Below, piece by piece: positions 58,201-62,800 of a DNA stretch of 64,000 nt (the first letter of the stretch is position 1; each line of letters begins with the position of its first letter). Both the position numbers and the translations under genes were made by a program. The stretch is taken from contig CM029370.1 in the NCBI GenBank assembly GCA_017165825.1, positions 30,162,609 to 30,226,608 of the forward strand, written 5' to 3'. This DNA is from Hepsetus odoe. Its lineage: Eukaryota; Chordata; Actinopteri; Characiformes; Hepsetidae. Under the pieces are notes generated by a model that saw only the letters and a list, made by a program, of their open reading frames with translations, ran no database searches and was not told where the DNA came from.

Positions 58201-60421
58201 CTTGAGCAGAATCTCAGATATCCAAGACAAAGATGGCATAGCGATGCTTGAAGGCCTTGACACTATTGCAGAGGAATCCTCCACCCCGTCACCTGTCAAG
58301 GGCAAAGGAAAGAGTTTGGGTCGCGCTGCTAGCTTGAACGATTCTCTCAGGCCCAGACCTTTGGAGGAGGAATGTAGACCCACGAGGGGTCAAATGTCAA
58401 GGATTGTCCATTTGAGAGCCGAGGCTTCAGAGGCGCTGTGCACAGATTCACAATCATCCGAAAATGAAGGGAACGCACAGAATAAGGTCATACATCTTGC
58501 TCGGAAGTACAGCCAGCGCATCAAGTGCACCCATCCTTTGGTTCAGCAGAGAGGCCGAGACGATGCAGAGGCCATGTTCCTCAAGAGGAATCTGACCTCT
58601 GTGGTGGAGGAAAAGCCTGAGAAAGAAATGAAAGGTAAGATTGAAGAAAGCGGCATGCAGATTGGTCAGGAAGAAGTCTTTTTGGTTTTAATTGAAGCAA
58701 GAATGTAATTGGTTCCCTCGGGTTTGATGAAAGGATTGTAGGATTGTGTCTTAACAATGGCGGGAGTCATACTTGAGGGTAATTCAGATTCTGCCAGTTG
58801 AAATAAATTTTTTTATAATGCAACAAAATGACCACTTTACCTTTTAAAGTTTCAGCTCATTTTCAGCTCATTTTTAAACTTCTACGCTCATCCCAAGTAT
58901 GCTTATGTCATCCATATGTCACCACTAGTCTTTGATAATTTTCTTGACGACCAGGGAAAGAAGCAGAAAGCATTTCTGGCAGAGGAAAAGACGTTAAGGC
59001 TGTAGGTAAAGGAGGCGTTAAGACTTCCGCAACAACATCCAGGGCATCAACAAGCCGGCAATCGGCGTTTGGCCCACCATGGGGCGTCAAAAATGGGCAG
59101 TGGTGGCCTACTGGAGCTGGCCCCAGGATCAGAAGCTCAATTGTTTGAATCCCAGACCAGTAGGTTGCCCTGAAGTACCCTTGAACAAGGTGTCCCCATC
59201 ACTGCTCCCCGTGCGCTTTAAATAGCTGCCCCCTGTTGCACGGTGTGTATGGGTGAAACACAGAGGAAGTATTTTGTTGCGTCTCACTGTGTGCTGCGTT
59301 TCACAATGACAACATAGTCACTTTCACCTAGTACACCATTTAAACCAACACACCGCAGATAACGCAACAGTGTATGTAACAAATAATCATTAGCTCATTT
59401 ACTCGAATGACAGAGTGGGAATGTTTGATAAGTGTTTGGCTTATTCTCTACTTGTCGAGAGTAAACAATGCAATAAACATCATTTTGAAACAATTTAAAG
59501 GCAAAAGTTCCCTTCGTTTTTACTCTCTATTTATACAACGTTTGTTATTTCACAGAAAAACCAAACCAGTCCCTAACTCCCCGTGACGAACTGACTCTTC
59601 CCGGCCAGGAGACGCAGGTCGACTCCAGCAGCACCAAAACAAGACGCTCACGCTCCAAGAGTCCTCTAAGCCCATCGTCATCAGAGGGCTTCGACTGGCC
59701 GGACGTCAGTGAGCTGCGCTCTAGATACAGCCACATGAACAGCATGTCTCTGGAGCTGCCCTCGGCTAGCCGGAGCCACTCGGTGCCTGAGAGGATGGCC
59801 GACTGCGGCCCGAGGAGACGCTCCAGCTGCAGCTCCAGCCTGGTCCACTCCAGCTCAAGTATAGAAGCTCCAGCCTACAGGACCCTCCCCAGGAGGGACT
59901 GGGACGACTTTCAGGTACGGACGCACCGGGCCGGTTCTCTGGACCAGAAGATTGCCGGGTTGTATACAAGGGATCTACAAGGCCTGCAAAACAGTGGCTA
60001 CTACATATCCGCTCAGGCCACGTTACCCAGTGACAAGAAGGTCATCGTTGTGGAGAAGGTTCACGAGACAGCACCCCAAGTTGAAGAGAAGGAGCCTGTG
60101 AAAGAATCGCTGGAGAACCCCACAGCTGTAATGGACACAGAGAACGAGGACGAGCACTACGTGCAGATTCGTTCTCCAACATCTCGGGAGAAGATCTCCA
60201 TAATGGCCGTCATTGACCGCTGTCGTGCTTATCAGGAATCGGAAGAGTACCGTCAGAGAGACGAGTGCGCGTCCCGGCCAGACCACGCGTCCAAATCAGA
60301 CAAAAGCTCGGAACTGATGGACGACGCTCTCAGAAACAGCGTGGATTCCGGGACGAAGGCAGATCCCAGTCAGCAGGGCGTCGTGAAGAACCTCCGAGAA
60401 AAGTTCTTAAATTTGAGATAA
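24368..60421 (+). CDS. plekhg3: plekhg3: DH-PH Rho guanine nucleotide exchange factor (whole coding span, spliced)
   Basis: Known role of the family: PLEKHG3 is a cytoplasmic, actin-associated exchange factor that loads GTP on Rho-family GTPases (Rac1/Cdc42) and supports polarised migration. Coding exons read here: 24368-24416, 35641-36040, 39209-39309, 42065-42134, 43737-43783, 44754-44904, 49514-49645, 50187-50369, 51275-51367, 51451-51537, 51617-51650, 52927-53022, 53846-53878, 53998-54029, 54890-55210, 56437-56520, 57146-58634, 58955-59005, 59556-60421. All have AG/GT borders and matching phases except 35641-36040, which carries frameshifts. The product is about 1,439 residues (human about 1,219): DH at roughly 130-317, PH at roughly 330-440, then a long low-complexity tail. 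Family identity rests on the DH motif KPVQRILKYHLLLQ, the PH entry LINWKGPDLTTYGELVLEG, and the C-terminal blocks KIKSYYENAEHQDA, GLVRNSVSRFN, RSHSVPERM and SQQGVVKNLREKF, all recognised from human PLEKHG3. PLEKHG2 is the only close alternative and lacks these tail blocks. Confidence 0.95.
24753..25226. repeat. cluster of (GT)n and (CA)n microsatellites in intron 2
   Basis: GT at 24753-24777 and 24864-24918, CA at 24966-24997, GATGAT-type triplets to about 25157, GT at 25204-25226. Confidence 0.9.
25749..25950 (-). mobile_element. tRNA-derived SINE type B, full copy
   Basis: The tail complement starts TTTACAGCATTTATCAGACG and CTCTTATCCAGAGAGACGT. The body is CCCCTGGAGACACTCAGGGT. The head at the right contains GGGATTCAAACC (B box complement) and CACCACTAGAACACC (A box complement). 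Confidence 0.8.
26025..26250. repeat. minisatellite D with palindromic core
   Basis: About seven copies of a 30-34 bp unit: CCGTATTTACGG (an inverted repeat), TGATATCCTGCAGTG, TTTAACG. Confidence 0.92.
26290..26720 (-). pseudogene. RTE-type LINE fragment with degenerate RT active site
   Basis: The minus strand reads EGADDIVIRSESREQLEENL then ERWRSALERRGTKVSRTETE, with GADD in place of the YADD catalytic motif. It is followed by the VQAGWNGW...GLICDR segment. Stops separate the pieces. Confidence 0.75.
27545..27690 (-). mobile_element. tRNA-derived SINE type A, 3' part
   Basis: CACACACCGTCCAGCAGGGG and CCCGGGGAGCAGTGATGGGG are the complement of the type A tail. Truncated before the tRNA head. 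Confidence 0.65.
27700..29030. other. intron 2 sequence without recognisable gene
   Basis: A short SINE type B tail remnant is visible at about 27895-27920 (GCATTTAGCTGACACTCTC). Otherwise AT-rich and featureless, with short overlapping frames. Confidence 0.4.
29035..29329. mobile_element. 295-bp MITE with perfect 20-bp terminal inverted repeats
   Basis: Left AATCTAAATCAGATCAATAT at 29035-29054; right ATATTGATCTGATTTAGATT at 29310-29329. The two are exact reverse complements. The interior resembles the end of a Tc1-like fish element (TTGGTGTGACCACCCTTTGC). Non-coding. Confidence 0.85.
29925..30175. repeat. minisatellite E
   Basis: About seven copies of GTGAGTGAGTGTGAGTTG followed by GTGAACAGGTGAAGTG, unit 34-37 bp. 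A SINE type B tail remnant (TTTAGCAGACGCTTTCC) precedes it. Confidence 0.9.
30860..31012 (+). mobile_element. RTE-type LINE 3' fragment
   Basis: TTTGGACATGTCCAGAGGAG, then GAAGGATGTTGAGGATGGAG and AAGAGGAAGAACAAAGAGG. Confidence 0.65.
31090..31480. repeat. spaced GC-box-like repeat (TTAGCCCCGCCC motif)
   Basis: About nine occurrences of AGCCCCGCC/AGCTCCACCC spaced roughly 30-60 bp apart, separated by T-rich spacers, in intron 2. The first few occur as the complement GGGCGGGGC. Confidence 0.6.
31826..31873. repeat. (CA)n microsatellite
   Basis: About 24 CA units. A similar tract lies at 32825-32877 and a TTA tract at 32470-32512. Confidence 0.95.
32825..32877. repeat. (CA)n microsatellite
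   Basis: About 26 CA units. Confidence 0.95.
33010..33262. mobile_element. fold-back element DR1, complete copy
   Basis: The left arm (CCAGATCTTCATGAAGGTG...GGTGTGGTTTAGGACACAGC...CTGTCAGATACAA) is inverted at the right (TTTGTATCTGACAGGAAG...CCTAAACCACGTCC...CACCTTCATGAAGATCTGG). The arms are about 70-75 bp around a core containing GATCCCAGATCAGTCTGAGC. Other copies: 41330, 44190, 51840, 61920. Confidence 0.8.
33540..34310. other. AT-rich intron 2 sequence, no feature recognised
   Basis: Contains ATTG and TTTA short tandem repeats near 33612-33652. No gene or known element. Confidence 0.4.
34310..35440. repeat. minisatellite F, degenerate at its right end
   Basis: About 30 copies of GGACGCTGTAGGTGGGATTA plus CAGTGTGTCCTCAGGG, with an optional GTGAACA insert, unit 33-45 bp. 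From about 35080 to 35350 copies lose single bases irregularly. Ends 200 bp before exon 3. Confidence 0.93.
35641..36040 (+). CDS. plekhg3: plekhg3 exon 3, start of the DH domain, frame disrupted
   Basis: Acceptor CTCCTCGCAG ends at 35640 and donor GTGAAG starts at 36041. The 3' end reads EIMETERMYVRDLRSIVE, the opening helix of the PLEKHG3 DH domain. The preceding part encodes the variable Ser-rich leader. No single frame crosses the exon. The frame entering from exon 2 stops at TGA 35817-35819. Recognisable leader text (SVNSGAIPFASSHGANPTL, then TYLD) lies in a second frame, which has TAA at 35893-35895. The METERMYV helix is in a third frame. With one base carried in, the exon is one base short of a phase-0 exit (equivalently two too long). 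Small indels from assembly error or real decay would explain this. Confidence 0.8.
36605..36745 (+). mobile_element. RTE-type LINE segment in three tandem copies
   Basis: GTGAGACCAGCTATGTTATA then GGGTTGGAGACGGTAGT is repeated three times at about 42 bp. It encodes the RPAMLYGLETV segment of the LINE. Confidence 0.7.
36973..37031. repeat. (GT)n microsatellite
   Basis: About 29 GT units; shorter GT tracts at 37468-37498 and 37605-37692. Confidence 0.95.
37145..37365. repeat. minisatellite A, locus 2
   Basis: About six copies of GTAAAAGTACAGGAATGTAC and TGAGAGTGTAAA, the same unit and orientation as 6762-7282, 30 kb away. Confidence 0.92.
38425..39015 (-). mobile_element. RTE-type LINE 3' fragment, split by a SINE
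   Basis: Complement of the LINE tail on both sides: GGTGTCTCCACAGCCTTGTC at the left, and CTGGACATGTCCAAACTAAC and CACCGTCTCCGACTGTTTCC at the right. A type A SINE interrupts it at about 38559-38796. Confidence 0.65.
38559..38796 (+). mobile_element. tRNA-derived SINE type A inserted in a LINE
   Basis: TAAGCCTAGTGGGTGAGGG (A-box area), GTAGGTTGCCCTGAGGTAC, and the tail CACCTCATTGTGGTTCACTG. The B box is degenerate. Confidence 0.6.
39209..39309 (+). CDS. plekhg3: plekhg3 exon 4, DH domain
   Basis: The exon begins in phase 0 after the acceptor TTTCTGCAG and ends before GTGAGG with two bases carried. It encodes DYLAQIIDTADLPIGPEQ followed by VCALFGNIEDIYEFN, the segment after the first DH helix. 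It matches human PLEKHG3 DYLLKIIDTPG / ALFGNIENIY. Residues about 151-183. A 32-bp minisatellite starts about ten bases after the donor. Confidence 0.96.
39320..40165. repeat. minisatellite G directly after exon 4
   Basis: About 26 copies of a 32-bp unit, ACACATTCCGTTACACAC then TCAGTTACTCACTG, degenerate in 39580-39625 and 39800-39945. Starts about ten bases beyond the exon 4 donor. Confidence 0.93.
40260..40346. repeat. (GT)n/(TA)n microsatellite
   Basis: ATATGTGTGTGTGTGT then about 28 TA units. Confidence 0.95.
41330..41500. mobile_element. fold-back element DR1 copy
   Basis: Left arm GGTGTGGTTTAGGACCGAGT...TATCAGATACAAAC; right arm CCTAAGCCACACCCACGAGT and CACCTTCATGAAGATCTGG. Confidence 0.7.
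41735..41985 (-). mobile_element. tRNA-derived SINE type A, with (CA)n in the tail
   Basis: Tail complement CACAGTGAACCACAACCAAA, then ACCCCAGCAGGGGGCAGCC, then GGTCTGGGATTCAAACCCC (B box complement) and CTCTAAACCCTAGACCACC. Confidence 0.75.
42065..42134 (+). CDS. plekhg3: plekhg3 exon 5, DH domain
   Basis: A 70-nt exon completes a split Ser codon and encodes SELLQALDLCENDPVAIARC then FVLK, ending in phase 0. It is the counterpart of human SQLLRDLDSCNSDPVAVASCFVE. The donor is GTTGGT, a weak match to consensus. Residues about 184-207. Confidence 0.93.
42270..43010. mobile_element. DNA-transposon-like element with a 69-bp internal array (minisatellite H)
   Basis: Left flank AAGATACAAGGTTCTAGATA. 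Then about nine copies of a 69-bp unit (CAGAGACTGGACTGAACATG...TCCTTCAGGAAGATCTGGAG...) from 42312 to about 42910. The right end is TGAAATGAGGGGCTCAGGAC and TTTTGCACAGGACTGTA. The same element lies at 53245-53700 with only two units. Confidence 0.75.
43020..43685 (-). pseudogene. Tc1-like transposon remnant, deleted
   Basis: The complement of a fish Tc1 copy: GTTGGATGGGGTTGAGGTCC, TCTTTATGGACCTTGCTTTG, CCTCCTCCACCAAACTTCAA, CACTCCATCCGACGC-like sequence. It ends in TGTCCCAATACTTTTGTCAG, a terminal-repeat sequence. No intact transposase frame. Lies just before exon 6. Confidence 0.7.
43737..43783 (+). CDS. plekhg3: plekhg3 exon 6, DH domain (47 nt)
   Basis: A short exon between the acceptor TTCGTTAG and the donor GTGAGTA. 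It encodes SEYFEIYTQYCTNYP plus two bases of a His codon. It matches human SQEFDIYTQYCNNYP. Entry phase 0 and exit phase 2 agree with both neighbours. Residues about 208-222. Confidence 0.95.
44150..44395. mobile_element. fold-back element DR1, left half
   Basis: CTCCAGATCTTCAAGAAGGT, GGGTGTGGTTTAGGCTACAG and GACTGATCTGGGATCAGATT. The right arm is missing. Confidence 0.65.
44527..44753. repeat. (GT)n with a thrice-repeated acceptor segment before exon 7
   Basis: CAGTAAAGATGACTGTAGTT starts at 44582, 44639 and 44721. The second and third copies both continue GTGTTGTTCTCAGCTC, so the real exon 7 acceptor has a near-perfect duplicate ending at 44671. Confidence 0.85.
44754..44904 (+). CDS. plekhg3: plekhg3 exon 7, DH domain with the CR3 motif
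   Basis: Encodes HSVAALTDCMRNKTLAKFF, then RDRQACLKRSLPLGSYLL and KPVQRILKYHLLLQ. The last block is the DH conserved region 3 that lies against switch regions of the bound GTPase (family knowledge). Donor is GTGAAC at 44905. The acceptor GTTGTTCTCAG has an upstream near-duplicate ending at 44671. Residues about 223-273. Confidence 0.97.
45412..49445. repeat. minisatellite I, about 4.0 kb, in the DH-coding intron 7
   Basis: About 175 units of 21-24 bp built from ACAGTAAATATACACTGA plus either TTT or CTGT, and ACAGTAAATATACACAGTG plus ACTGT. Most junctions create the palindrome ACTGTACAGT. Units are multiples of three, so minus-strand frames of up to 184 codons (IYCKSVYIYCT-type) open by chance. 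Ends 68 bp before exon 8. Confidence 0.97.
49514..49645 (+). CDS. plekhg3: plekhg3 exon 8, end of the DH domain
   Basis: 132 nt, phase 0 at both ends. Encodes EIAKHFDPEEEGYEVVEEAI, then NTMTGVAWYINDMKRKHEHA and VRLQ, the final DH helices leading to the PH linker. Closely matches human. The acceptor TGTTTTCAG lies 68 bp after the end of a 4-kb minisatellite. Residues about 274-317. Confidence 0.97.
49965..50140. mobile_element. Tc1-type remnant
   Basis: ACAAAACTATTGGGACACTC terminal-repeat-like start and ATCTCTTGGAAAGTCTTCCC interior, just upstream of exon 9. Short and non-coding. Confidence 0.4.
50187..50369 (+). CDS. plekhg3: plekhg3 exon 9, DH-PH junction and first PH strands
   Basis: 183 nt, phase 0 at both ends, donor GTAAGT. 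Encodes EVQSLLINWKGPDLTTYGEL, VLEGTFRVHRAKNERTLFLF and DRMLLITKRRGEHYVYKSHI. The pattern GELVLEGTFRVHR...RTLFLFDRMLLITK is the PH beta1-beta3 region of the PLEKHG1-3 group. Residues about 318-378. Confidence 0.97.
50445..51245. mobile_element. nested SINE block: type A copies in both orientations with a type B insert
   Basis: A plus-strand tRNA-like head lies at 50455-50550 and a minus-strand one at about 50580-50635. A minus-strand type A copy (50640-50995) is split at GTCCAG by a plus-strand type B copy (50705-50905, GGGTACTTGCCTATGGACCC to ATAAATGCCGCAAATGTAAA). Further type A pieces occupy 51080-51240. Confidence 0.65.
51275..51367 (+). CDS. plekhg3: plekhg3 exon 10, PH domain
   Basis: 93 nt, phase 0, donor GTGAGC. 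Encodes CSTLMLIESAKDSLCFSVTH then YKHPKQAHTVQ, PH strands matching human CSSLMLIESTRDSLCFTVTH. Residues about 379-409. Confidence 0.96.
51451..51537 (+). CDS. plekhg3: plekhg3 exon 11, PH C-terminal helix
   Basis: 87 nt, phase 0. Encodes ARTIEEKKLWAHHIKRLILE then NHQAIIPQK. The Trp in KKLWAHHIKRLI is the near-invariant Trp of the PH C-terminal helix. Acceptor TTTCTTTCAG is strong; donor GTGCTG is weak. The intron before it is only 83 bp. Residues about 410-438. Confidence 0.95.
51617..51650 (+). CDS. plekhg3: plekhg3 exon 12 (34-nt microexon)
   Basis: Encodes AKEAILEMDSI plus the first base of a Tyr codon, just after the PH domain. Matches human AKEAILEMDSYYP. Acceptor GTTTCAG, donor GTGAGT. 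The intron before it is 79 bp. Confidence 0.93.
51840..52075. mobile_element. fold-back element DR1 copy
   Basis: GATCTTCATGAAGGTGGAGC, GGGTGTGGTTTAGGACACAG, and core GGAGGAATCTGATCCCAGAT and CAGTCTGAACCGCAGCTCC. Confidence 0.7.
52245..52520. repeat. minisatellite J (21-bp, DR1-derived)
   Basis: About 12 copies of CTCCACCTTAATGAAGATCTG with GAGCTG variants. The unit matches the DR1 arm CACCTTCATGAAGATCTGG and the array runs out into DR1-like GGAGGAG sequence. Located in intron 12. Confidence 0.9.
52927..53022 (+). CDS. plekhg3: plekhg3 exon 13, post-PH basic segment
   Basis: Completes the Tyr codon and encodes PKYKFSPERLKKAASHQSED then SSNGRPGRRHA, ending with one base carried. Matches human YRCSPERLKKAWSSQDE...GRRQ. 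Acceptor CCCACACAG, donor GTGGGT. Residues about 450-481. Confidence 0.94.
53245..53700. mobile_element. DNA-transposon-like element, second copy (two 69-bp units)
   Basis: Left end GTCTTGAGCCCCTCATTTCA, the inverse of the right end of the 42270-43010 copy. AAGATACAAGGTTCTAGATA lies at about 53405. Two 69-bp units occupy 53512-53635, and the right end is GAGCTCAAGAACTTTTGCAC. Sits between exons 13 and 14. Confidence 0.75.
53846..53878 (+). CDS. plekhg3: plekhg3 exon 14 (33-nt microexon)
   Basis: Phase 1 in and out. Encodes E-LTKHILKNTK between the acceptor TTTGTGCAG and the donor GTGATT. Corresponds to human SEPTKHLLRQLNEK. Being 33 nt, it could be skipped without changing frame. Confidence 0.85.
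53998..54029 (+). CDS. plekhg3: plekhg3 exon 15 (32-nt microexon with NAGNAG acceptor)
   Basis: Encodes G-GHCESAADLK and ends in phase 0 before GTAAGG. The acceptor reads CCCAGCAG, two AGs three bases apart (53993-53994 and 53996-53997). Using the upstream AG would insert one Ala codon and leave the frame intact. Phase agrees with exons 14 and 16. No clear human counterpart is seen, so support is splice signals plus phase. Confidence 0.72.
54222..54400 (+). mobile_element. tRNA-derived SINE type B
   Basis: Head GGTGGTCTAGTGGTAGGACA (A box) and GGTTTGAATCCC (B box). Tail GGATAAGAGCGTCTGCTAAA. Confidence 0.85.
54440..54610 (+). mobile_element. tRNA-derived SINE type B, diverged
   Basis: GGTGGATACTCGCCTATGG head and AAGGTTCAAATCTCACCTCC B-box region. 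The tail is degenerate. Confidence 0.65.
54890..55210 (+). CDS. plekhg3: plekhg3 exon 16, acidic region and conserved VADFASSMLAAISCWH block
   Basis: 321 nt, phase 0. Encodes HSDSEGESAPDQRPSQAPDS..., an acidic low-complexity stretch, then DDQVADFASSMLAAISCWHF and RARALLSAGFTM, a hydrophobic helix-like block kept in the PLEKHG3 family. Donor GTGAGG follows the last Met codon. A GCC/GCT repeat starts 12 bases beyond the donor. Residues about 504-610. Confidence 0.9.
55211..55267 (+). repeat. (GCC)3(GCT)11 triplet repeat just inside intron 16
   Basis: Starts 12 bases after the exon 16 donor. Read through in the exon frame it encodes 14 Ala. Confidence 0.95.
55624..55815 (+). mobile_element. tRNA-derived SINE type B
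   Basis: GATGGTCTAGAGGTTGGATA head, CAAGTTCAAATCACACC B-box region and tail GAAGTCGCTCTGGATAAAAA. Confidence 0.7.
56437..56520 (+). CDS. plekhg3: plekhg3 exon 17
   Basis: 84 nt, phase 0. Encodes DEDHKNGNVQPTREGEPRVD then ENQFSNEQ, hydrophilic and probably disordered. Acceptor TCTGTGTCAG is good; donor GTTGGC is weak. Assignment rests on phase, signals and position between exons 16 and 18. Confidence 0.78.
56608..56925. repeat. minisatellite K (61-bp) in intron 17
   Basis: Five copies of GGGTGGTCCTCCCTCTCCCC...CACTCAGTAGAACTGTCCTC...TCTGGGTGTGTA. The reverse-complement unit occurs at 18378-18510. Confidence 0.92.
56975..57118 (+). mobile_element. tRNA-derived SINE type A ending at the exon 18 acceptor region
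   Basis: B-box region GGTCATGGGTTTGAATCCTG, body CAGTAGGTTGCCCTG, and tail CCCCTGCTGGATGATGTGTG and GTTGTTTCACATTG. Ends about 28 bp before exon 18. Confidence 0.7.
57146..58634 (+). CDS. plekhg3: plekhg3 exon 18, large disordered regulatory region
   Basis: 1,489 nt, open throughout, phase 0 in and phase 1 out (donor GTAAGA). About 496 residues rich in Ser, Glu and Arg. Blocks in order that match human PLEKHG3: VLDKASVIAEHFVSSPQRS, LLIGKIKSYYENAEHQDA, RRESLTYIPSGLVRNSVSRF, FRPSAEMIKVWQDME, DTIAEESSTPSP, and KVIHLARKYSQRIKCTHP. The frame extends 27 codons upstream of the acceptor CTTGGTTCCCAG by chance. It also runs past the donor to a stop at 58706-58708, giving a possible retained-intron C-terminus. 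Residues about 639-1134. Confidence 0.95.
58955..59005 (+). CDS. plekhg3: plekhg3 exon 19 (51 nt)
   Basis: Encodes G-KEAESISGRGKDVKAV plus one carried base, between acceptor TTGACGACCAG and donor GTAAAG. Phase 1 in and out agrees with exons 18 and 20. No family motif is recognised, and skipping would keep the frame, so it may be alternative. Confidence 0.68.
   Translation, partial: GKKQKAFLAEEKTLRL
59094..59330 (+). mobile_element. tRNA-derived SINE type A
   Basis: GGCAGTGGTGGCCTACTGGA head, CAGTAGGTTGCCCTGAAGTA body, TAGCTGCCCCCTGTTGCACG tail and GTCTCACTGTGTGCTG end. In intron 19. Confidence 0.75.
59556..60421 (+). CDS. plekhg3: plekhg3 exon 20, C-terminus and stop codon
   Basis: Acceptor TATTTCACAG; open for 288 residues to TAA 60419-60421. 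Conserved blocks: Ser/Arg-rich TRRSRSKSPLSPSSSEG (S/P phospho-site-like), FDWPDVSELRSRY, RSHSVPERM, ATLPSDKKVIVVEKVHE, ISIMAVIDRCRAYQESEEYR and the terminal SQQGVVKNLREKF. The last matches human SQQGRVRNLREKF near the C-terminus, confirming the true end. Confidence 0.96.
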
Positions 60422-61011
60422 AAAAGGGCTTTGTTACGGTATCTTCATTACCAGGTTCCTTTACAAGTTTATAGCTTTATGTTTGAAGGTACACGGTTTT
60501 TAAGTACATAAACAACGTAATCAGATCATAACGGGTTTAACGAGCTCCTGGATCTGCAAGTGTTTTATCTGCTCTGCTGTAATTTCTTAACCACACGGCG
60601 AATTTCCGACTGCGAGTGTAAAACCACATGCTCTAAAAAATGGGGTTCTTCAGGGGTTCTTTAAGAAAGGCCGTGGGGAAATCTAGAACTGGAGGAGCCA
60701 TTCAATTGCATGGATGTTTCTTTAGCTGGTTAAACGGTTCTTCTCTGTGAAAAAAGGTATTTTGTATATTCTTCTATTAAGCGAAGTCTTAGAACGCCAG
60801 TGAGGATTGAACGCAGCGTTCACACTGTCGCAGCTCGGCTCTGAAGGTGGCAGCCGCCCATCAGAGGACCGTAAACACCCTAAACAGTCATTTTAATGGA
60901 ATATTTTATGAATCCAGAACATCTAACCATGAATTTGCTCCATTAAAAGTGGGCAAAGCTAGGAAGTGTGGGCAAAGTGTGAATGTGATTAGAAATTTGC
61001 AAATGATGGAC

Positions 61012-61017
61012 AATAAA
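61012..61017 (+). terminator. candidate polyadenylation signal AATAAA (proximal)
   Basis: Canonical hexamer 591 bp after the plekhg3 stop, in unique sequence. Confidence 0.4.
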
Positions 61018-61902
61018 AGTGGAAGAGATGTTCCATCACAGCGGCCACGGTCACATAATGTGTAAAAATAATGATTTTCGAACCCTTAAAGCATTATAAC
61101 GGTTCTGTATAGGAACATCAGGGTTCCATTCTTGTAGGAGAAGTTGGAAAACCTTTTTCGCTCTATTTGTCTTGTGAACGAACTTTTAAAGTTAAGTGTA
61201 TGAAAATGTCCGATTTTACGCCCTAGTGATTAATTTGCACAAAATCCGGGATGGGTTTCCTTCCTCTTCTTCCGTTCTTGGTAATGCAGGGGAGCGTATG
61301 GTTATGGCCTTGTTATTTGCTCTCACTCTTTAATCGTAGGTCTGACCACTTGTGTGATAGGACCACTTACACTCTTGTGCAAAAGTTTGCCCCCCCCCCG
61401 ACCAACTGGCGCATTCGTATTATCTTTTATTAATGTTTTAAGCTCGACCGGAGCCTGTGCCGTAAAATGTCCTGCAAAAAGTGCCATGTTGGAGTGTGTT
61501 CCCTGTAGAGGATGAGGTTTTATTTTTCATGAGAAAGTAAACAACCTTTTGCCGGGAATTGTTCAAACTTTTGCGTACGACTGCACACGTTTCCTGTAAA
61601 AGTGAAGACCACTGTCCCTCAGCTCTGTCTTCTGGAGCACAATATTAATCATGTCCTACTGTATATAATTACCTTCAGCCTGTCACTGAAACTGCCCCCC
61701 TAAATGTAACAGAACCGCTGATGTGAATGATCTTCTGGTGGTTTGATGTTTTGCTTTTGCTGATTTTCTCTTGTTTTCCTATATTCGTCTTCCACTTAAA
61801 GGAAGAATTCAGCAAAACAACATTTCCAGCTGTGTCCAGCTGTGGCTGATCTGACAAAGACCTATTTGGCTGCAAATTCTGAGCTTTGAGGTTAATCGTC
61901 TC

Positions 61903-61908
61903 AATAAA
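61903..61908 (+). terminator. candidate polyadenylation signal AATAAA (distal)
   Basis: Canonical hexamer 1,482 bp after the plekhg3 stop, immediately before a dispersed fold-back repeat copy. Confidence 0.4.
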
Positions 61909-61919
61909 ACATCCTCAAA

Positions 61920-62115
61920 CCTCCAGGAGCGCTGATCTAGAATCAGTCCTAAATACAGAGCAATTTTGTCCCAGATCAGTCTGAACAGCAGCCCTGGGGT
62001 TTGAGTTTACTTGATGTTTGTGGAGACAGGAAGTGCTATTGTGTCCTAAACCACACCCACAAGTCTGATCCACCTTCATGAAGATCTGGAGGAGGTTTAG
62101 AGGGTTTGGGTGACC
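61920..62115. mobile_element. fold-back element DR1, right part
   Basis: Core GATCTAGAATCAGTCCTAAA and CCCAGATCAGTCTGAACAGC. Right arm CCTAAACCACACCCACAAGT and CACCTTCATGAAGATCTGG. Follows the distal AATAAA of plekhg3. Confidence 0.75.
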
Positions 62116-62489
62116 TTGTAGCCTCAGTACTAAACCACCGCAACTAAAAAACTGGTCTCCAGGCCTTTCTGATCTGGGGTCAGTGAAACTGTGTGGAAAG
62201 TGGATGTTTTGTTGAATTGGCCTTTAAGGGTCAGTCGTTTTGCACAAATATAACATATAAAAGTCTATATTTTCATGTAACTTGTTTCATCACGCTGTAT
62301 GTTGTGTCTTGGTCTTTTCTTTACGTCTTTCCTTCGCTGTTCTGCTTTTATCTGTTATTTATTAAGATCCTGTAAATGAGATGATTCCTGTCTGAATTTC
62401 TATAAATCTATCATATATGAATAAGTATATTCTGCTTGTTTGTTTATTCTCAACAATACTCTCTGTAAAAAATTTTAAATGGCATTTGA

Positions 62490-62800
62490 ATTCATAAACC
62501 ATCAACCATAGCAACCACCAGAGATACCTTAGCAACCACATGCAATACCATTGTAACCATCTTAGAACCATCCTGAACACCATGACAGCCACCTGGCAAT
62601 GCTCTAGCAACCAGCAGAGATCCCATAGCAACCAAAGAGCAACACCTTAGCAGCCACCTGCAATCTCACATTAGCCCGGCAGCCACCAGAGATACCACAG
62701 CAACCAGCTTTCAACGCCTTAGCGACAGCTCGCAATACCTAGTTGCCTAGCAACCTCCTCCTGCTCCTAGCAATCACTATATATACACCATAGCAACTGC
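62490..62800. repeat. degenerate AGCAACCA-type repeat
   Basis: About 20 occurrences of TAGCAACC/ACAGCAACC-like half-sites spaced 15-30 bp apart. It includes the palindrome GTTGCCTAGCAAC at 62742-62754. Located about 700-1,000 bp upstream of the globin X ATG. Confidence 0.7.
62742..62754. promoter_or_regulatory. perfect RFX X-box motif
   Basis: GTTGCC-T-AGCAAC satisfies the RFX consensus of two inverted half-sites with a one-base spacer. It may be a chance product of the surrounding AGCAACC repeat. Confidence 0.35.

Larger units (their letters stand above)
60422..61908 (+). other. plekhg3: plekhg3 3' untranslated region (extent inferred)
   Basis: Mostly unique AT-rich sequence without frames worth calling. 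Two AATAAA hexamers are present, 61012-61017 and 61903-61908. The second is followed directly by a fold-back repeat copy, so either could be the cleavage site. Segments near 60650-60740 and 61075-61130 carry GGTTCTT/AGAACC-type short inverted motifs common in fish non-coding DNA. Confidence 0.5.

Noticed and set aside
58635..58708. Extension of plekhg3 exon 18 to a stop at 58706
   Set aside because: A consensus donor GTAAGA at 58635 and the conserved C-terminal exon at 59556 show the main transcript splices out; only an intron-retained form would use it.
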